DNA from: Bacillota bacterium
Lineage (GTDB): Bacteria; Bacillota; Clostridia; Acetivibrionales; DSM-2933
Assembly (NCBI GenBank): GCA_030705945.1
Contig: JAUZPS010000296.1
Span: 1 to 6,159, forward strand
Direction: 5' to 3'
Length of the DNA stretch: 6,159 nt
The position numbers were made by a program, and so were the translations under genes. Under the pieces are notes generated by a model. The model did not search any database and was not told the DNA's origin. It was given only the letters and a program-made list of their open reading frames with translations. The first letter of the stretch is position 1, and each line of letters starts with the position of its first letter. This document shows positions 3,360 through 6,159 of the stretch, in pieces.

Positions 3360-6159
3360 TTGTTTCTTCTCAATTAGCGTGATATCAATATCTTCTGCGT
3401 CATTTGCAAAAACATTAATTGTTTGAGCTAGTTCAGGCAGCATTACCATTCCTTTTGAGCTATAGTATCCAAAGCCTGAGTAACCCTGAAGTTCTACGTT
3501 ATACTTAATCTTATAGGCTTGTAAAGGTATAACACTCATGGAGTAGTCAACCGATTTATCTCCTGCAGAAATATAGAAATCTTTTGATATAGATGTTCCA
3601 CTGATATCTGACGCTGTGATAACAACCTTTATGCCATCAGCAGGCGCTGTGCCAAGAGGAAGCTTTATCTTACCGCTTATAGTTCTATTTTGCAGCATTT
3701 TAAAGTTAACATTACTTAATCCAGCTGTAGTTAAATCAAAAACATCAGCATCTTTAATATCCCTTACAGCTATCGATGATTTTGTAGTATAGTACCCAAT
3801 CGGAGCAATATCTGGATTTGAATCTATTTCATATTGAATTCTATAACCATTTTTTGCTGGAACACTTATTTGGAAATCTGCGGTACGTTGGCCAGGTAAT
3901 ATACTAACACTCACTGGGTACATATCCTTGCCGTTTGTAGCAGTTATTTTAACTTCAAAACCTTTTAAGAACTTTAAATAAGCAGCCTCAAACTCTGATG
4001 ATACATTCCCAGATAATAGGTAATCCTCATATGAAGTATAGGATGTATTCTTAAGCATATATTCCTCAGCTGTTGGAGATAATACACTATCAGGTAGAGT
4101 TACGCTTCCTGAAATAATACGTTTAACTATAAGTGTTAAATTCTTGTTGGTTACTTCGCCATTTGAAACTTCTACATTTGTGGCGTTATTAATGTCTGTT
4201 GTTGTCCCGTCAGGATTATAGTAACCGTCTTCCATAAATATACTGTTATTCTTAATATTGTATCTGATTTTATAACCTGAGTTTGGTTCAACATATAATG
4301 TATATGGACACGTTTTAGTATCGGATGCCAAAACAATACTTGTTTCATAACTTTCAAGTCCGCTTTCAGCTATAACTTTGACACTTAACCCTTCTTTTGG
4401 AATAGTCACTTGATCTGGAATTATTATATTACCTTTTATTGTCCTTCTGACAACCAAAGTTAAATCTACACTTCCAGCGTCCTCTATGCTTATGTCCACA
4501 CCATCAGACTGTGAAAGAATTGCTGTAGTTCCTCTACTGTTATAATAACCGTACAGAGTATATTTGAATTCATTCCAGTTCTCATATTTTACTGTATATT
4601 CGAATCCCCTGTCATTCGGAGGTAAACTAAGACTATATGTAGCGCTGTTGGTTCCTGCTGCGATGACAACAGTTGTAGAATCCCCATCAATGCCATTGGA
4701 ACCTGAAACTTTCATAGTAATATCTTTATCAGCCAATATGCCATTGGGAAGGCTCACTTTACCATTTATTTTTTTGGGTAATACTAAGCTTATGCCAATA
4801 TCAGAAACATCCACATCATTAGCGTTAATATCATCTGCTAGCTTACTGTTTCTTACCATGCCATTTTTGCTGTAATACTCAGTTGCAACATATCCGTAGG
4901 AGGTTGAAATCTCATAACCAACCTTACAACCTTTACCATCCACATTTGGCTCAGCCTTAATTGTAAATGGCGCTGAATTGACGCCAACAGGTATTTTCAC
5001 TGTAGTATTGCCTGCATTTTCTGCAGTTACTGTAACAATTGTATCTTCCTCTGCGTTTTTTCCATTTGGTAATGATACATAACCTGTTATAAGCCTCTTT
5101 TTTATTAAGGTCAGGTTTATTCCATCTATACCCGGCATACCTGAAGAACTCAAGTCAAGATTTGATTCAACTGGTCTATATGACATACTTCCGTTTGCAT
5201 AATAGCCTTTTGTGACATAATCGTTTATAATAGGCAGTCCATAAAACAGTTGATAATTACTTCCAGCCGGTACGTTTATTGTATACCCAATGTGGTCGGA
5301 GCCCTCAGGTATAAATACACTTGTTATACCAAAATCATTGGCATTCTTTGCGGTTATTGTTACATTCAAGCCCCCTGTCGGAGCTTTCTCACTGTTAGGA
5401 AGAGAAATCGTTCCTGATATTGTCTTTTTCATTACTACATTCAAATCAATATCAGTCTTATTATCAGTATTACTATTTCTAAAATCAATTTTATCCGCAA
5501 GACTTTCATATCTTACAGTGCCTATGTTACTGAAGAATCCTGTTGATAAATAGTTATCATATGTCCAATTTTCATAACTAACTAAATATCCATCATTCTC
5601 GTCGTTTTCAGGCAGATATAAAGTATATTCGCCATAATTTTTATCTTTTGGTATTACAACCGTCGTAGAAGCCCTGTCAGCTTTGTTCTTTGCAAAAACA
5701 TTTACTCTAATATCGTCACCTGTTGCAGTTCCTCCATTTAGAATAACTTTACCGCTGATTGCTTTAAACTTCTTTAAGCCGAAATCAGTTCCATTATAGT
5801 CACCTGAACTTACATCTATTGTTTTGGTATTTACAGGATTTCTTACAAATCCATTTGTATTAAAATAACCTGACATTACGTAACCATAATCAAATGAAGT
5901 TTGGAATCTAACCACATAACCTATTCCAGGATCATTCGGTAAAACTTTCATCGAATAGTCTACTGAACTATCCCCTGGTAGAATCTTGACCGTCTTCTTA
6001 ACTTCATTCTTAATTTCATTCTGGCTGTTAACTGATGCGGTTAATTCAATGGAAATACCATCCCCAGTCGCTTTTTCGCCATTTGGCAACGATACTTTTC
6101 CGCTTATGGTTCTCTTAACGATTATATTTAGATTTCCATCAAACTTGTTTGAATAAATA
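3042..6159 (-). CDS. Repetitive secreted surface protein, N-terminal-side segment (partial, ends at an in-frame TAA)
   Basis: This segment has 1,038 visible codons plus the TAA at 3042-3044. The frame is open to the right edge, so the start and signal peptide lie outside. A TTG at 6087-6089 could be taken as a start, but it encodes the Leu of an ISGKVSLP repeat motif and the same frame continues upstream through residues matching the end of a preceding repeat, so it is internal. The segment consists of a repeat tail and nine tandem beta-rich repeats. They are rich in Asn, Ser, Thr, Val, Ile and Tyr, almost free of Cys, and show no catalytic motif. The likely role is an extracellular stalk or adhesive array; the fold may be prealbumin/carboxypeptidase-regulatory-like or Ig-like (inference). 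Repeat homology and reading frame continue past the stop into the region below 3042, so this is probably the front half of one gene with the segment at 1-3041. If translation ends here, the product lacks the SLH wall anchor. Confidence 0.93.
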   Translation of the reverse strand, partial: IYSNKFDGNLNIIVKRTISGKVSLPNGEKATGDGISIELTASVNSQNEIKNEVKKTVKILPGDSSVDYSMKVLPNDPGIGYVVRFQTSFDYGYVMSGYFNTNGFVRNPVNTKTIDVSSGDYNGTDFGLKKFKAISGKVILNGGTATGDDIRVNVFAKNKADRASTTVVIPKDKNYGEYTLYLPENDENDGYLVSYENWTYDNYLSTGFFSNIGTVRYESLADKIDFRNSNTDNKTDIDLNVVMKKTISGTISLPNSEKAPTGGLNVTITAKNANDFGITSVFIPEGSDHIGYTINVPAGSNYQLFYGLPIINDYVTKGYYANGSMSYRPVESNLDLSSSGMPGIDGINLTLIKKRLITGYVSLPNGKNAEEDTIVTVTAENAGNTTVKIPVGVNSAPFTIKAEPNVDGKGCKVGYEISTSYGYVATEYYSKNGMVRNSKLADDINANDVDVSDIGISLVLPKKINGKVSLPNGILADKDITMKVSGSNGIDGDSTTVVIAAGTNSATYSLSLPPNDRGFEYTVKYENWNEFKYTLYGYYNSRGTTAILSQSDGVDISIEDAGSVDLTLVVRRTIKGNIIIPDQVTIPKEGLSVKVIAESGLESYETSIVLASDTKTCPYTLYVEPNSGYKIRYNIKNNSIFMEDGYYNPDGTTTDINNATNVEVSNGEVTNKNLTLIVKRIISGSVTLPDSVLSPTAEEYMLKNTSYTSYEDYLLSGNVSSEFEAAYLKFLKGFEVKITATNGKDMYPVSVSILPGQRTADFQISVPAKNGYRIQYEIDSNPDIAPIGYYTTKSSIAVRDIKDADVFDLTTAGLSNVNFKMLQNRTISGKIKLPLGTAPADGIKVVITASDISGTSISKDFYISAGDKSVDYSMSVIPLQAYKIKYNVELQGYSGFGYYSSKGMVMLPELAQTINVFANDAEDIDITLIEKKQISGNVSLPSGVVSSKDIPVKVKVINAKTGTIDVDETTIIKGSTSAPYNVKVTPDVNNNLYKVIYEVEPGNGVFESGYYNSVVTVPDEKLASTIDLTFGSISGANI
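3360..3680 (-). repeat. Surface-protein repeat 8
   Basis: 107 codons, opening ISGKIKLPLGTAPADG. It contains AGDKSVDYSMSVIP, matching repeat 1, and the aromatic motif GYYSSKGMV. It closes IDITLIEKK. Confidence 0.8.
3681..4115 (-). repeat. Surface-protein repeat 7, with an inserted segment
   Basis: 145 codons, opening ISGSVTLPDS. After the first strand and turn it carries an insert of about 38 residues, then resumes the standard pattern with FEVKITATNGKD, SVSILPGQ and FQISVPAKNGY. The aromatic motif is GYYTTKS. Confidence 0.78.
3960..4073 (-). other. Tyr- and Glu-rich insert within repeat 7
   Basis: About 38 codons with no counterpart in the other repeats, running from TAEEYMLKN to AAYLKFLKG. 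The composition (Glu, Ala, Leu, Lys and five Tyr, and no Pro after the first residues) suggests short amphipathic helices protruding from an otherwise beta module. Function is not recognisable. The edges are placed where homology to neighbouring repeats stops. Confidence 0.6.
4116..4439 (-). repeat. Surface-protein repeat 6
   Basis: 108 codons, opening IKGNIIIPDQVTIPKEGL. The T-I-P-x-x-G-L opening is shared with repeat 11, and the late INNATNVEVS block is shared with repeat 12 (INNATKVEVS). It contains one Cys (TKTCPYTLYVEPN) and the aromatic motif GYYNPDGT. Confidence 0.8.
4440..4769 (-). repeat. Surface-protein repeat 5
   Basis: 110 codons, opening INGKVSLPNG. It contains STTVVIAAGTNSATYSLSLP and YENW, both close to repeat 2, and the aromatic motif GYYNSRGT. 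It closes VDLTLVVRR. Confidence 0.8.
4770..5090 (-). repeat. Surface-protein repeat 4
   Basis: 107 codons, opening ITGYVSLPNGKNAEED. It contains NTTVKIPVGVNS and an EYY variant of the G-Y-Y motif. It has one of the two Cys residues in the upstream segment (KGCKVGYE). Confidence 0.8.
5091..5420 (-). repeat. Surface-protein repeat 3
   Basis: 110 codons, opening ISGTISLPNSEKAPTGG. It contains TSVFIPEGS, YTINVPAGSNY and the aromatic motif GYYA, and closes INLTLIKKR. Confidence 0.8.
5421..5759 (-). repeat. Surface-protein repeat 2
   Basis: 113 codons, opening ISGKVILNGG, with Asn in place of the usual Pro. It contains STTVVIPKDK, a YENW motif shared with repeat 5, and the aromatic motif GFFS. 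Confidence 0.8.
5760..6107 (-). repeat. Surface-protein repeat 1
   Basis: 116 codons, opening ISGKVSLPNG. It carries SSVDYSMKVLPND, shared with repeat 8 (KSVDYSMSVIP), and YGYV followed by NGFVRN, shared with repeat 4 (YGYV, NGMVRN). The aromatic motif is GYFN. Confidence 0.8.
6108..6159 (-). repeat. Tail of a preceding repeat (partial)
   Basis: The 17 visible codons include DGNLNIIVKR, which matches the closing strand of the other repeats (for example KNLTLIVKR at the end of repeat 6). This shows that at least one more repeat lies beyond the right edge and that the gene does not start here. Confidence 0.7.

Larger units (their letters stand above)
1656..6107 (-). repeat. Array of 13 tandem protein repeats, mostly about 110 residues
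   Basis: Each unit starts with a strand such as ISGKVSLPNG. It continues with an alternating hydrophobic strand (V-x-V-x-A), then T-[ST]-V-x-I-P-x-G, then Y-[TS]-x-x-[VL]-P-x-N, then a Y-x-[VI]-x-Y-E-like strand. The G-[YF]-[YF]-N-x-x-G motif follows, and the unit ends in [DN]-[IL]-x-L-x-[LV]-I-x-[KR]-[KR]. Alternating hydrophobic and polar residues with Gly/Pro/Asn turns indicate an all-beta module. The opening resembles carboxypeptidase-regulatory-like (prealbumin-like) domains, but I cannot assign a family with confidence. The copies are clearly diverged at DNA level, so the array is old rather than a recent expansion. Unit lengths in order are 116, 113, 110, 107, 110, 108, 145, 107, 112, 152, 109, 109 and 86 codons; I chose boundaries at the first residue of each ISG-like motif. 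Confidence 0.88.

Noticed and set aside
4172..4357. Minus-strand open frame of 61 codons in another frame
   Set aside because: It lies inside repeat 6 in a different frame; the main frame has clear repeat homology here.
4564..4875. Plus-strand open frame of 103 codons, rich in hydrophobic residues
   Set aside because: It is antisense to repeats 4 and 5; the hydrophobic look is the complement of Asn/Lys/Glu-rich codons.
5290..5553. Plus-strand open frame of 87 codons
   Set aside because: It is antisense to repeats 2 and 3, with no independent support.
6087..6089. TTG as the gene start (MPNGEKATG...)
   Set aside because: The codon is the Leu of the repeat motif ISGKVSLPNG and the open frame with repeat sequence continues upstream to the window edge. 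No ribosome binding site or signal peptide follows.
1656..6107. Choline-binding or cell-wall-binding (GWYY-type) repeats, suggested by the recurrent GYYN-x-x-G
   Set aside because: Those repeats are about 20 residues long with Trp-rich hairpins; here the motif occurs once per roughly 110 residues within a longer beta module and Trp is nearly absent.

Overview
The whole 6,159-base window lies inside one very large minus-strand coding region for a repetitive, secreted, cell-surface protein. Translated in a single frame from 6158 down to 3, it gives 2,051 sense codons interrupted by exactly one stop, a TAA at 3042-3044. Neither end of the gene is present: the frame runs off the right edge with no start or signal peptide, and off the left edge inside a C-terminal S-layer homology (SLH) domain. 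There is no intergenic DNA, and I see no promoter, terminator, RNA gene, CRISPR array or mobile element.

Layout in reading order (N to C, high to low coordinates): 13 tandem beta-rich repeats of about 86-152 residues, typically 107-116, from 6107 to 1656. Each opens with an [IL]-[STNKG]-G-x-[VI]-x-[LIV]-P-like strand, usually carries a G-[YF]-[YF] motif, and closes with a [DN]-[IL]-x-L-like strand. Then come three recognisable group 2 bacterial Ig-like (Big_2) domains (1655 to 900), two divergent Ig-like domains (893 to 297), a Gly-rich then Pro/Thr-rich linker (about 299 to 63), and the start of an SLH domain (59 to 1). This is the architecture of a surface protein held on the cell wall by C-terminal SLH domains, with the repeats forming a long stalk or adhesive array projecting outward.

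The organism is most likely an anaerobic member of the Clostridia (Bacillota). This is an inference from the AT-rich codon use, the SLH anchor and the Thr-Pro linker of the type common in clostridial cellulosome-anchoring and other SLH surface proteins. No species can be named from the sequence.

The main point of interest is the TAA at 3042-3044. It lies at the end of repeat 9, in frame, with homologous repeat sequence continuing codon for codon on both sides. It cuts the stalk from its wall anchor, so the gene is a nonsense-interrupted pseudogene, a recent or phase-variable lesion, or a sequence error. The repeat array also records its own rearrangements: repeat 10 carries an extra half-repeat, repeat 13 lacks a half-repeat, repeat 7 has a Tyr-rich inserted segment, and non-adjacent repeats share private motifs.
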